Positions 5,130-13,396 of a stretch of DNA of 22,405 nt are shown piece by piece. The notes under the pieces were generated by a model. It was not told the origin of the DNA, made no database searches, and worked only from the letters and a program-made list of their open reading frames with translations. The position numbers and the translations under genes are program-made. This DNA comes from a virus. The stretch spans positions 1 through 22,405 of the IMG/VR virus record IMGVR_UViG_3300005537_000068; one strand, given 5' to 3'. Position 1 is the stretch's first letter; each line of letters begins with the position of its first letter.

Positions 5130-5905
5130 GCTGGTACCCCGGTCAACAGATTAGGTGAGATCGGTTTGGGCAGCGCGATCGGAATGACCTGCCCGCTCTT
5201 CAGATTGACGAATCCGCCGGCGTTACCAATCGAGCCGCGCCCCAGCAGGTCGAACAGCAGCGCAAGCGCATGGCTCGCGACAACGCGGTTCACGAACAGC
5301 GATTGACGCTCTAGCGCCTCGGCCACCGAGCACGATGGGGTATCGTCCTCAGCCACCGTCGCATCGGCTAGTTCGGGGAAATGCTCGAGCACGGTCGGGA
5401 GCCGGTCGCACTTCGTGCCAGCCGCTGCGCTAGGGCAACCGATCACGAACTGCCCGTCAGTCGCACGGTTGCCTAGGTCGAGCCAGTAATGCGGCGATGG
5501 TCGGCCCTCGGGCATTTGATCACCCAGCGCGCGTCGGGCCGCCGCGGTGTCGACGCAGGTGATGAGGATGTCGATGCCATCGAGCCCGATCGCGGCTGGT
5601 GCACGGCCATGCACCGCCCGCCAGTTCAAGCCATGCGCGAGGTTGATACGCTCGGTCAGCGTGTGCGCCTTCGAGTTGCCGAGGTCGCAGCGATAGAAGG
5701 GCTGGCGGCCCAGGTTCGCCTCGGTAACGATATCGTCGTCCACCACGGTGACGTGGAGCGACCGCGACGAGATCGCGCGTAGCGCGGTATCGAGCGACGC
5801 AAGGCCCATCAGCATCTGCGCGCCATTGCCGCCGCAGCCGACGAGCATGACGTCCAGTGTGCGGTTCTCCAGCGTCGCAGGGAGATAGTGGCGGTTAGGC
5901 TGCAT
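5126..5905 (-). CDS. PRTRC system ThiF family protein (E1-like)
   Basis: The product has 259 residues. The E1/ThiF nucleotide-binding loop is at 21-28 (LVGCGGNG), followed by VVDDD (54-58), EANLGRQPF (62-70, the conserved Arg and Gln), the SKA element (78-80) and CVD (117-119). The segment TPSCSVAEALERQSLFVN (189-206) carries a candidate catalytic Cys192. E1-like enzymes adenylate the C-terminus of a ubiquitin-like protein. Here the likely substrate is the small protein C of the same cassette. The usual zinc CxxC pairs are not evident. The start overlaps the protein A gene by 11 bp. Confidence 0.9.
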   Translation of the reverse strand: MQPNRHYLPATLENRTLDVMLVGCGGNGAQMLMGLASLDTALRAISSRSLHVTVVDDDIVTEANLGRQPFYRCDLGNSKAHTLTERINLAHGLNWRAVHGRAPAAIGLDGIDILITCVDTAAARRALGDQMPEGRPSPHYWLDLGNRATDGQFVIGCPSAAAGTKCDRLPTVLEHFPELADATVAEDDTPSCSVAEALERQSLFVNRVVASHALALLFDLLGRGSIGNAGGFVNLKSGQVIPIALPKPISPNLLTGVPA

Positions 5906-6557
5906 TGGATTCTCCGGCGAACGGGCTGCGCGGCATCGGGAGGAACATGCCTGCCGCGCAGATGCGCGAGGCCATTACCGGGCCCTCCGAATCGTCGAGC
6001 CGACCGATCACGAGCGCGATCTTTGTGGCGTGAGCGTCGTCGGCGTCGTCGGTGGCGCTGAAGAAGGCCGAGCCGCGCCCGTGGCTGTGTATGTCGCAGA
6101 TCAGGTGCCAGCCGTGCGGGAGGGCCGGCATGCGATAGACCAGCCGAGACGGGGTGGCGGCATCGATGGCGGGGAATTCTACCCCGAACTCGCCGGTCTC
6201 TTCGCACCAGATAATGAACGCGGCTGCCTCGTTAGGGAGCGCGGCCCGGAAGTGATCTAGTATCCGCTCCAGGTGCTCACGTGGGATCAAGCCGCAGCGC
6301 AGGTCGGCCTTGGGCGCGCCCGCGCTTCCGTAGGGCAGGTATGCGACGATCGGCGAGCTGACGGGGACGTCAAGCGCGAGCCACGGCCGCCGCAGGACGA
6401 GCATCACCACGTCCTGGCCTATCGCGAGGCCGTGGCCGGCGCGAGCGGCGCGGAGCGCGTCGATTGCGGGCGACATGCCGCTGGGCGGGACTGGGTAGCA
6501 GGGCATCGTCGCGAGCACCGCAGCAGCAGTCGGATCGGCAGCAAGCACGGCGGTCAT
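5895..6557 (-). CDS. PRTRC system protein A (JAB/JAMM metallopeptidase)
   Basis: The product has 220 residues. The JAMM zinc motif is complete: H157-S-H159, seven residues, S167, two residues, D170 (read as HSHG...FSATD). A candidate catalytic Glu lies in WCEETGE near residue 119 or 120. JAB-domain enzymes cleave after the C-terminal glycine of ubiquitin-like proteins, either maturing or removing them. The neighbouring ThiF-like protein and protein C fit as partners. The start is fixed by an ATGA overlap with the protein B stop. The metal-binding residues are intact, so an active enzyme is expected. Confidence 0.9.
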   Translation of the reverse strand: MTAVLAADPTAAAVLATMPCYPVPPSGMSPAIDALRAARAGHGLAIGQDVVMLVLRRPWLALDVPVSSPIVAYLPYGSAGAPKADLRCGLIPREHLERILDHFRAALPNEAAAFIIWCEETGEFGVEFPAIDAATPSRLVYRMPALPHGWHLICDIHSHGRGSAFFSATDDADDAHATKIALVIGRLDDSEGPVMASRICAAGMFLPMPRSPFAGESNAA

Positions 6558-7363
6558 CGCGCAGCCCTCCCGACGAGCTTACCGAGCGTGATCGGCTCGA
6601 CCGCGTTCCGGCGCACGTTGGGATCGAACGGCTTGAGGCGCTTTACCGGAAACCGCTTCGCGCCCTTCGCCGCGAGCTCGTCCCACAGCCGCACGAGGCC
6701 GCCCTTACCGCTGACGGTCAATTCCTGGCCCGGATTCGGATGCGTCGACCAGCTATCGAACACCGCGCGCTCGTATGCGGGAATGGACGCGACCGTCAGC
6801 GCCTTCGGCTGGGCGATGTTGCCCCAGCAGAGCGCGCCGTCGATGAAGACGTTCAAGACGGGCGAGTGCAGCAGAGGCGTCGCTGCGGTCGGTCGTTGGT
6901 TTTCCCGGAGCGCATAGACGCCGAGCCCGCGCCGCGTCGCAATGAACAGGTGGGCGGGATAGGGAAGAGGCAGCGTCGTTCGCTCGGTCAGCACCTTGAG
7001 GCCAGCTGGGGGCCGCGACAGCGCGAAATAGGAGGGACGTACCTTCTCCGGCACCCACCATGCGAGCATGTCGGGATGCGACACCAGCACATTGCCGGGC
7101 AGGATTTCCGGGGCGACGTTGCGCCCCAGCGCCTCGTTCCATTGGCGCAGGTGCGCGCGCGTCAACGGCACGCCGGCGGCAATCGTCGGCTGGCCGTCGT
7201 TGTGCTCGACCTTGTGCATGCTGGCGAACGCCGCACCGGCCGCCTGCTGCGGGCTGTAGGCGCCGCCTTTCTCAGGCTGATAGAGCAGGATGGCATTGGT
7301 CAGCACAAGGCCGCCGGCCGTAGGTTCGAACTGGGTGGAATGATTGGCCATGGGAGTGCTCAC
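6554..7363 (-). CDS. PRTRC system protein B (possible E2-like)
   Basis: The product has 269 residues from the GTG that overlaps the protein F stop as GTGA. An ATG four codons in is the alternative start. The pattern fits PRTRC protein B: AILLYQPEKGG near 25-34, the LVSHPDMLAWWVPEKVRPSYF region, LPYPAHLFIA, LGVYAL, and NVFIDGALCWGN with Cys179, which I find to be the only cysteine in the protein. I recall a proposal that this family is E2-like. A single cysteine in that strand would suit a conjugating role, but this has not been shown, to my knowledge. Confidence 0.85.
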   Translation of the reverse strand: MSTPMANHSTQFEPTAGGLVLTNAILLYQPEKGGAYSPQQAAGAAFASMHKVEHNDGQPTIAAGVPLTRAHLRQWNEALGRNVAPEILPGNVLVSHPDMLAWWVPEKVRPSYFALSRPPAGLKVLTERTTLPLPYPAHLFIATRRGLGVYALRENQRPTAATPLLHSPVLNVFIDGALCWGNIAQPKALTVASIPAYERAVFDSWSTHPNPGQELTVSGKGGLVRLWDELAAKGAKRFPVKRLKPFDPNVRRNAVEPITLGKLVGRAAR

Positions 7364-8487
7364 GGTTTGACAGGATCGGTATCGATCAGGTCCTGGGCGG
7401 CGAGCAGGAGTTCGACGCCAAGCTTTAGGGAAGTGAACCAGCGCTCGACCTTGTCCGCGTCAGACAACAGACATAGTCCCACGATGTCCATGAAGCGGGT
7501 TTCCATGCCGTGACGCCCGACTTCATCGAGCTCCCGCGCGAAATGATCGAACGGAACCAGCGTCAGCGGTGGCAGCGTCGAACAATCCTCGTAATCGGAC
7601 ACGTATGCGCCGATTTCTTCGAAATCGAAGTGCCATGCGTTGCCGTCAGGCTTGAGGCTGGTAATGGCCTTATGCGCTGCGCGCAGCCTGCAAATCCGAT
7701 CGCGGAGGCCTGCTGGGAGGGCCTTTAGGGGCCCGGCGTTGGTTGCGATCATCCAAGCCGGCCGCCGCGCATTTATAGCTGACGGCAGCATCTCTTCATC
7801 GATCTCGTTGGGGTCAGTGCCGTGCCACTCAAGCATGGCCTTCACCGCAGCCGCGTCGTCGGTTTCACCTTCCCAATAATATGCTGCGATATGCTCGAAG
7901 AGATCATCGTACCCGAATATTGGAAGCACGGACTTCAGCGTCTCCCCAAGGGCTTTGTACGCGGTCGCCCGCCATTTGACCGGCGGGACCGCACCGACCA
8001 GCGTTTGCGAAAGCACATTGCTCTTCTCGATCCAGCCGAGTTCCAGAGACCCGATGCTGTCGCAGATCAACGCGAGCGCCGGCGGGAGGATATCATCGCC
8101 GACCAGCGGCACGACGCGGAGGTCGGCGAGCTGGAGCGGCGCCAGGATTTCCAGCACCGCCGCATCGAACACCCGCTCGATCTGTCGGCGAGCCTCCGTG
8201 CGCGTTTTCCGTCGCACGGACGTTTCGCGCATTGCCACCCAGCGGCCGATCACCTTGTGGTGTGGCGCGAGCGGCGCGTCGAAGACGACGGGCACGTCCG
8301 GCGACAGCCGGACGGCCCGCCCGGCCAGATCAACCGAGCGGCGCGAGGCGGAGACCACGGGGCGGCTGAAGCGGCTCGTGCCTGCCGCTGCCGCGCTCGT
8401 CGGGCGTGGCGACAATGCGCGCATGGAGGGCTTGAGCCTGCGCGGTGCACGCGGGCTGGGTTGAGCGGGGAGCGTCGCTATCATCAT
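7360..8487 (-). CDS. PRTRC system protein F
   Basis: The product has 375 residues if the ATG at 8487 is right. The body from about residue 60 on (VVFDAPLAPHHKVIGRWVAM, the REQIERVFDAAVLEILAP-like region, WEGETDDAAAVKAMLEWHG, and the PSAINARRPAWM segment) fits protein F of PRTRC cassettes by position and pattern. No biochemical role is known to me. The first 50 or so residues are Pro/Arg/Ser-rich and poorly convincing. A second frame (from the ATG at 8512, MTLLEWIEHDDDSDAP) covers the same DNA, so the true N-terminus is uncertain. It lies between proteins C and B. Confidence 0.75.
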   Translation of the reverse strand: MMIATLPAQPSPRAPRRLKPSMRALSPRPTSAAAAGTSRFSRPVVSASRRSVDLAGRAVRLSPDVPVVFDAPLAPHHKVIGRWVAMRETSVRRKTRTEARRQIERVFDAAVLEILAPLQLADLRVVPLVGDDILPPALALICDSIGSLELGWIEKSNVLSQTLVGAVPPVKWRATAYKALGETLKSVLPIFGYDDLFEHIAAYYWEGETDDAAAVKAMLEWHGTDPNEIDEEMLPSAINARRPAWMIATNAGPLKALPAGLRDRICRLRAAHKAITSLKPDGNAWHFDFEEIGAYVSDYEDCSTLPPLTLVPFDHFARELDEVGRHGMETRFMDIVGLCLLSDADKVERWFTSLKLGVELLLAAQDLIDTDPVKP

Positions 8488-8559
8488 CGTGCTCGATCCA
8501 TTCGAGGAGAGTCATGCGGTGGGCGGCCGGTATCGCCGTGGTGGTGCCGCGCGCCACGG

Positions 8560-8766
8560 TCAGCCCTTGGTGCCGACCGCGCGTCGGTACTCGGTGACGT
8601 GGACATCCCCGGAGACGCCGGCGTCGACCATCTCGGCGTTGAGGATCGCGGGGTATAGCGTCGCATGATAGGCGCGCAGGCCCTGCGGATCGTCGGCAAG
8701 GTGTGGCGGGGCCGGAAGGTCGATGCCGTCGTAGCGATAGACGCGCGTCAGATGATTGATTTGCAT
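8560..8766 (-). CDS. PRTRC system protein C (ubiquitin-like)
   Basis: The product has 68 residues. It begins MQINHLTRVYRYDGIDLPAP, has the Leu/Tyr pattern of a small beta-grasp fold, and ends RRAVGTKG, the C-terminus I associate with this family. I recall that protein C has been proposed as a ubiquitin-like member, with the conserved Gly tail as the site activated by the ThiF-like enzyme and cut by the JAB protein. The tail ends in a single Gly, not Gly-Gly. It contains no cysteine. It follows protein E by 42 bp. Confidence 0.85.
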   Translation of the reverse strand: MQINHLTRVYRYDGIDLPAPPHLADDPQGLRAYHATLYPAILNAEMVDAGVSGDVHVTEYRRAVGTKG

Positions 8767-8808
8767 TGGGGCCTCTCGGCTAAGGGTGGTGGGGGCAGGT
8801 GGCGCGCC

Positions 8809-9216
8809 TCACCAAAGGCTGGCGGGCTCGCCGGCCTTGGCGGCCGTTGACGAGGCGGGTGTCGGCGGCGCGGCTGTCGCCTTGGGGGCATCGGCCGCGG
8901 GCTTTTTCTTGGAAGCCGTCTCGGTCTTCGCCGCCTCGGCCGCCTCGCGCTGTTCCGCGATCTGGTCACCGAGCGACTTGCGCGCGATGATGAGCTGACC
9001 GAGCGCACCGTCCTCGCCCTTCGCAAGCTCGGCATCGATCTCGGCCGCACTCGCGGTGATCGAGATCGGTCGCATCTCGCCGCCTTCGGGGGTGTGCTTT
9101 GCCCCGGCGGCCTTGCGCGGGATGATGGTCAGCGTGACCGTTTCGTCGGGCGCGGCGACCAGATCGAAGCCGAGCGAATAGCGTGAGAGCAGCGGGAGCA
9201 GGCTGGTGATCAACAT
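8809..9216 (-). CDS. PRTRC system protein E
   Basis: The product has 135 residues from the ATG at 9216 (MLITSLLPLLSRYSLGFDLV). The N-terminal half (about 1-85) holds DETVTLTIIPRK, the PISITASAAEIDAEL segment and a helix to EQREAAEA, consistent with protein E of the cassette. The C-terminal 45 residues are low complexity (Ala/Pro/Lys/Thr). A longer open frame upstream runs inside the ParB gene and is a shadow. It starts 5 bp after the ParB stop, so the two are surely co-translated. Molecular function unknown. Confidence 0.8.
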   Translation of the reverse strand: MLITSLLPLLSRYSLGFDLVAAPDETVTLTIIPRKAAGAKHTPEGGEMRPISITASAAEIDAELAKGEDGALGQLIIARKSLGDQIAEQREAAEAAKTETASKKKPAADAPKATAAPPTPASSTAAKAGEPASLW

Positions 9217-9221
9217 CGGAA

Positions 9222-10520
9222 TCAGTCCTTGTCCGAGGTGGCGGGGGACGACGCGGCTTCGGCAGGCGGCCCGTACTTCCCATCGATGGTCATCGCGCTC
9301 GGCAGGCGGCCGGCCCAACTGAACCCGGTCGCGTTCAGCATCCCCGCGACGATCTTGTCGTTCGGAGCAGCGAGCAGCTTGGCGAACGCCTTCTCGCCCA
9401 TGTGCTTGACCAGGCCGCATTCGTGGGCGATGAATTTGAGCTCGTCCTTGCCGAAGCGCGACAGGAAGGTTCGATCGACCTGCCAGGTATCGCGCAGCAC
9501 CGCCTCAAACGCGCGCGCGATCTCGGGATCGCCCTCCGCCGCCTGAATAAGCGCGCCGCGCCACGCCGCCTCGCGGAGATCGGTGACATGCTTGGCGACC
9601 GACGCAGTGGTGACGCTCGGCTTTGACGCCGCGGGCGCGCCGCGCGCGGGCTTGGCCTCCGGCTTCGATGGCGCAGCAGCTGCCGAAGGCGCGGGCGTGG
9701 TCGCCTTGGCGGGCGCCGGCTCATCGGCGCCTGCTGGCGGCGAGGATTTCTCCATTGCCTCGGTCTTCAGCTGGAAGCAGCCCGGGTTGGTGCAGTGCCC
9801 GTCATCGACATGGGTCTCGAAAAGCGCGCGCTGCGAACCCGAGTTGAACGGGCACGTCGTGCATTCCGTCTTATCGAACACAGCAGCCGCGAGGCTCTGC
9901 GTCACACGCATGAGAAGCTCGCGCGTTTTAGCGACGTCCAGGCCAGCGCTCAGAATTGTCTCGAGGGCCTTGTCCTGCTTGTCGGCAGGAACGACCGCGA
10001 GCAGCTCAGCGTGACCGACCTTGACGCGTCGCTCGTTGAGCGCGGTCTTTACCGTCTCCGAGAGATCTGCGAGCGCGAGCCTGCGGTCCAGCTTGGAGGC
10101 CGACCAGCCGAGGCGACGGGCGGCCTCCGCGCGATCGCTCTGGCATGCGGCGAGGACGCGGAGCGCGGCGTCTGCCTGCTCGGTTTCCGAAGCATCTTCG
10201 CGAATATCGTTCTCGTCGATCGCGGCTTCCAGCGCTTCCTGGTCGGTCATCTCGCGGATGACGACCGGCACTTCACCTTCGGGACCGAACACTTCCAGCG
10301 CAGCTTTGTACCGACGCTCCCCGGCGACGATAACGAACTGGGCGTCGTCATCGCCTGAAGGGCGGAGCAACAGCGGCTGCAGCAGCCCGCGCAGACGGAT
10401 CGAGGTCGCAAGCTCGCCATGCTTTAGCTGGTCGAAATACCGACGCGGATTGTCCCCTGGCCGGATCTTTGAGAGTGGCAGCATGGCTGGCGCTGCGGAG
10501 CCGGATATGTGACCGTGCAT
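9222..10520 (-). CDS. PRTRC system ParB family protein
   Basis: The product has 432 residues from the ATG at 10520. The ParB/Srx nucleotide-binding domain is at about 12-110: NPRR (24-27), GLLQPLLLRP, the GERR box (67-70) and ENDIRED (103-109). A helix-turn-helix follows at about 130-153 (AEAARRLGWSASKLDRRL). Next is a cysteine cluster C220, C223, C243, C248, probably a zinc site. A low-complexity Pro/Ala linker and a C-terminal domain (about 320-432) complete it. ParB proteins bind centromere-like DNA and hydrolyse CTP. No ParA-like gene is in the window. The start overlaps the previous stop as TGATG. Confidence 0.92.
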   Translation of the reverse strand: MHGHISGSAAPAMLPLSKIRPGDNPRRYFDQLKHGELATSIRLRGLLQPLLLRPSGDDDAQFVIVAGERRYKAALEVFGPEGEVPVVIREMTDQEALEAAIDENDIREDASETEQADAALRVLAACQSDRAEAARRLGWSASKLDRRLALADLSETVKTALNERRVKVGHAELLAVVPADKQDKALETILSAGLDVAKTRELLMRVTQSLAAAVFDKTECTTCPFNSGSQRALFETHVDDGHCTNPGCFQLKTEAMEKSSPPAGADEPAPAKATTPAPSAAAAPSKPEAKPARGAPAASKPSVTTASVAKHVTDLREAAWRGALIQAAEGDPEIARAFEAVLRDTWQVDRTFLSRFGKDELKFIAHECGLVKHMGEKAFAKLLAAPNDKIVAGMLNATGFSWAGRLPSAMTIDGKYGPPAEAASSPATSDKD

Positions 10521-10723
10521 CAGGAAGCCCTTCGGTTGATCAGCGCGTCGCGCTGGTAGGTTTCGTGGATTCGGGTGGGCCAGCCCTTGGCCGTCCGGCA
10601 GCTGCGCTCGGCGCGACCGGCCCGACGAGCCTCGAGGGCTTCTTCCTGCTTCTTGGCGAGCTGGATCACCCGATAGTGATGGGCGCGGCGCTCTAGCCAG
10701 CGCTGGCTGAAGGCGCCGATCAT
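10520..10723 (-). CDS. Small basic protein, 67 aa
   Basis: Not recognised. It is a charged helical protein (FSQRWLERRAHHYRVIQLAK, then KQEEALEARRAGRAERSC) with net positive charge, so it may bind nucleic acid. Both ends are coupled: its ATG overlaps the upstream stop as ATGA, and its TGA overlaps the ParB ATG as TGATG. It directly precedes ParB and may be expressed in step with it. Confidence 0.65.
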   Translation of the reverse strand: MIGAFSQRWLERRAHHYRVIQLAKKQEEALEARRAGRAERSCRTAKGWPTRIHETYQRDALINRRAS

Positions 10724-11511
10724 GCTGGCACCGCACGTTTTGTGGCCGCGGCAAAAGCCTCGAAGGCCTCGCGATCGCCGTTACAGCAGGTCCACTTGAT
10801 TTTGCGCTTCCGGCTGACTGCTTTGCCGCGCTCCCACTGGGTCTCAGTGTCCATCCGGAGAGCTGCCGCCCCGATGGCCTGGCCGGGAAACGAGAACGAC
10901 ACGATCGCCTGCTCGACGATCAGCTGCCCCAGCCGATTGCGCGTCACATAGACGTGCGGCCGAAGATACTCTTTGTGCTCAATGACGGATCCAGGGAGGC
11001 GCCGGAGAATGACACGTTCGAAGCGGGCGATAGCCCGGTCCCCGAAGCGCTTTCTCGCGGCCTGCTCCTTGTCGTGCGCGTTCTTGCAGCTCTGGCGGCA
11101 GAATACCGTCCCGTGCTGCGAGCCGATCACATGATCAGGCTTCCAGCGCGCATAACGCAGGTTAGCGCCGTTGAGGGGTTCGTCTGCGCCGACCTCATTT
11201 TCCCAAGCGAGCGGCAGGTCATGATCGATCCGACGGCCGCAGCCGGTGCACTCGAAGTGCCACCCGGCATATATCATTGCCGATACGGGGATGATGCCGT
11301 CCGCCGCGAACTGGTCCGCCCACGGCGCTCGACGACACTCCACACCGTGGAAATCTCCGTCGCCAAATTGGCAAGCGCCCTCTCGGCGAGCGACGACATT
11401 GTGCCGAGCGAAGACGATGCCGCCGGTACCCTCGCAGGTCTCGGTCACGGCATACGCGCGCAACGGCTTGCTCGCCTTATCCGAGGCGAGAACGGTACCG
11501 GCGGCGCTCAT
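10720..11511 (-). CDS. Zinc-ribbon-like phage protein, 263 aa, unknown function
   Basis: From the ATG at 11511. The N-terminal part (about 18-62: RAYAVTETCEGTGGIVFARH, then C47 and C59) and the central FECTGCGRR (86-94) with VFCRQSCKNAHDKEQAARKR about 55 residues later look like a zinc-binding site of the Cys2-Cys2 type. A basic region and a beta-rich C-terminal part follow (HVYVTRNRLGQLIVEQAIV). Proteins of this kind occur in alphaproteobacterial phages without an assigned role. DNA binding or nuclease activity is possible, but no catalytic motif is clear. Coupled to both neighbours (TGATG upstream, ATGA downstream). Confidence 0.7.
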   Translation of the reverse strand: MSAAGTVLASDKASKPLRAYAVTETCEGTGGIVFARHNVVARREGACQFGDGDFHGVECRRAPWADQFAADGIIPVSAMIYAGWHFECTGCGRRIDHDLPLAWENEVGADEPLNGANLRYARWKPDHVIGSQHGTVFCRQSCKNAHDKEQAARKRFGDRAIARFERVILRRLPGSVIEHKEYLRPHVYVTRNRLGQLIVEQAIVSFSFPGQAIGAAALRMDTETQWERGKAVSRKRKIKWTCCNGDREAFEAFAAATKRAVPA

Positions 11512-13097
11512 CAGTCCCACCGATCGATGCGGTAGTTGACCGTGCCGAGCTTCGTTCGAACCCGAATCCGGTGACCTAGGCCACCATCCGGCACGAGGAG
11601 CCCGCAAGCGCTTGCCTCATCGGCACCCTCAATCGAGCGGCTGGCGTTGAATTGCTCAATCGTCCGCCGAACGCCGTGAAGCTCGGACCGGAGGATCTCC
11701 GGGAAAAGGCACAGGTTGCGGCTATCCTGATCAGCGGCGCCGTCCAGGATGAAGATCGCGCTGGCTGAGTGGCGGAGATAGGCCTTGTCGCCCCACATGC
11801 TCGGGTTGAGCGCGACTGCCGTCACGTCGACCCAAGCGCCGATAGGAAGCCCCCATCGGATCGCGCTGGAGCCACCGTGATAGAGATACCATGAGACGGG
11901 ATTCCGCTGGTCGTCGCGGTCCCACTGCAGAATAGGCGCGGCCTCAGAATCTGCTGCGGTTACCAACGCGGCAAGGTTCATCTGGCCGTCGGTACGGACG
12001 CTGATCGCCGCCGCCATGGGGAGCACGGTGCGCGCAAACTTCTCCCACGTGATCGCGATCGTTGCGCCGCCCATATCGCCGGCGTCCTTTGCCGGTACGC
12101 CCGAGCGAAGATGGCCAAACACGCCGCTCTCGGCTGGCGCATTCGGGGCGGACGGTGCCGGTCGCCAGATAGTCTCGATTTCATCTAGCCGAGCGAAACG
12201 GCGACGGAGTGCGCTGCCGATGCCTAGTTTTGCAACGATCGCCTCAGCCTGCTCGATGTTGCCCGATGAAGCCGGCGCCTGCGGGCGCTGGTAGCGAAGC
12301 GGGTGCATCTTCGCGGCGAACCGGCTCTTGATCTCCTCGAAGGAGAGGCCGCCCGAGATGTCCTCGAGAAGCGTACCGATCATGCTCGATCGCGGTGTGC
12401 AGAAGCCGGCAGGCGCCGTCGCCACAGCGCGCCAAACGACGTTCCTGCGACGCTCTTTGCCCTGTGCGTTTGCGACAGCCGTCTGGACGTCGTGAAGGAA
12501 CTGGGCCGGCCCAAGAACCTTCTCGGTCCGGTAGAGTGCGTCCGCCTGAAGAAGCGTCAGCGCCTGGCCGACCTGCTCCGGCGTGAATTCGGCGAGCCCA
12601 CGGCTGAGCGTCCCGAAATGCTCTCGCTTCAGGGCCATCGCTTGACCAGCGGTCTCGACACGCGAGTGATGGATGTGCGGGGACTGCAGGGAGAAGTGCG
12701 TCCATTCGCCCGTCCGCGGGGTGCCCCAGGTCGCATCCGAATTGAGGAAGACGCCGGTGACTTTCCCCGCCGCGACGGCTCGGCGCATCGCGGCGACACC
12801 CGGCGCGAAGAAGGGATCGATGCCGTCGACGGGCCACAACGCCGGGATGAGCTCGCCGTCGGCAGCTATCACGGCCAAGCTACCAAAGCGGCGGAGGAAA
12901 TGCCGGCAGGCCGAGCAGTTATGGTGCAGCCGGTCGGCTTCGTCGGTGAAATGATCCAGATAGATGGCGTTCAGGTCGCCAGCATCGACTACGAAGAGCG
13001 GGCCATGCGCCTTAACCTGAGCTTGGAAGTGGTCTCGGATGGTCGAGGCGAACGCGTCGAACGATGCCTCCGTCGAGAGGATGGTAGCGGTGCTCAC
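11511..13097 (-). CDS. Large phage protein of unknown function, 528 aa
   Basis: From the GTG at 13097, overlapped as GTGA with the stop of the upstream gene. Near the N-terminus, HFTDEADRLHHNCSACRHFL (49-68) contains a His/Cys cluster (C61, C64 with flanking His) that could bind metal. The rest mixes helical segments with a repeated WG-x-P or WK-like aromatic pattern and shows no Walker, polymerase or nuclease motif I can name. Proteins with the HNCSACRHF segment are, as I recall, frequent in phages and unassigned. Its place among replication genes suggests a role in DNA metabolism or host takeover, which is inference. Confidence 0.75.
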   Translation of the reverse strand: MSTATILSTEASFDAFASTIRDHFQAQVKAHGPLFVVDAGDLNAIYLDHFTDEADRLHHNCSACRHFLRRFGSLAVIAADGELIPALWPVDGIDPFFAPGVAAMRRAVAAGKVTGVFLNSDATWGTPRTGEWTHFSLQSPHIHHSRVETAGQAMALKREHFGTLSRGLAEFTPEQVGQALTLLQADALYRTEKVLGPAQFLHDVQTAVANAQGKERRRNVVWRAVATAPAGFCTPRSSMIGTLLEDISGGLSFEEIKSRFAAKMHPLRYQRPQAPASSGNIEQAEAIVAKLGIGSALRRRFARLDEIETIWRPAPSAPNAPAESGVFGHLRSGVPAKDAGDMGGATIAITWEKFARTVLPMAAAISVRTDGQMNLAALVTAADSEAAPILQWDRDDQRNPVSWYLYHGGSSAIRWGLPIGAWVDVTAVALNPSMWGDKAYLRHSASAIFILDGAADQDSRNLCLFPEILRSELHGVRRTIEQFNASRSIEGADEASACGLLVPDGGLGHRIRVRTKLGTVNYRIDRWD

Positions 13098-13396
13098 TGG
13101 TTGCTCTCCTGTCCGTCGATGAGTGAGGTCAGGCGCGCGGCGAGTTCGTCCGCTTGGCGAGCCCGGGCCGAAAGCGCGCCTATTGCGAGGCGCACGTCTT
13201 CGTCGTGGATCGGTCGTTCAGCGGAGATCTTCTGGCGCAGCTGCCGTGTGGCGATGCCAAGTGCATCCGCCAGCGCCGCTTGACCTCCGACGATCTCAGC
13301 CGCGCGCTCCAGCGCGGCCATGCGGCGTGCATCGCGAACAGCGCCGTTTTTGCGGCTCGCGTTGGCGATCACGCCGGGGGTTCGCGCGGAGCTCAT
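13094..13396 (-). CDS. Small helix-turn-helix protein (YdaS/Cro-like)
   Basis: The product has 100 residues. The segment ALERAAEIVGGQAALADALG followed by IATRQLRQKISAERPI (about 28-62) is a helix-turn-helix of the YdaS/Cro type, with the Gly-x-Gln-Ala-Ala-Leu-Ala pattern. The C-terminus is a helix. It probably binds DNA as a regulator inside the early operon. Its ATG overlaps the GapR stop as TGATG. Confidence 0.7.
   Translation of the reverse strand: MSSARTPGVIANASRKNGAVRDARRMAALERAAEIVGGQAALADALGIATRQLRQKISAERPIHDEDVRLAIGALSARARQADELAARLTSLIDGQESNQ

Noticed and set aside
12303-13283. Plus-strand open frame, 326 codons, and the similar one at 6464-7513
   Set aside because: Both are antisense to clear genes with start-stop coupling. 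They are Arg/Gly-rich with no motif.
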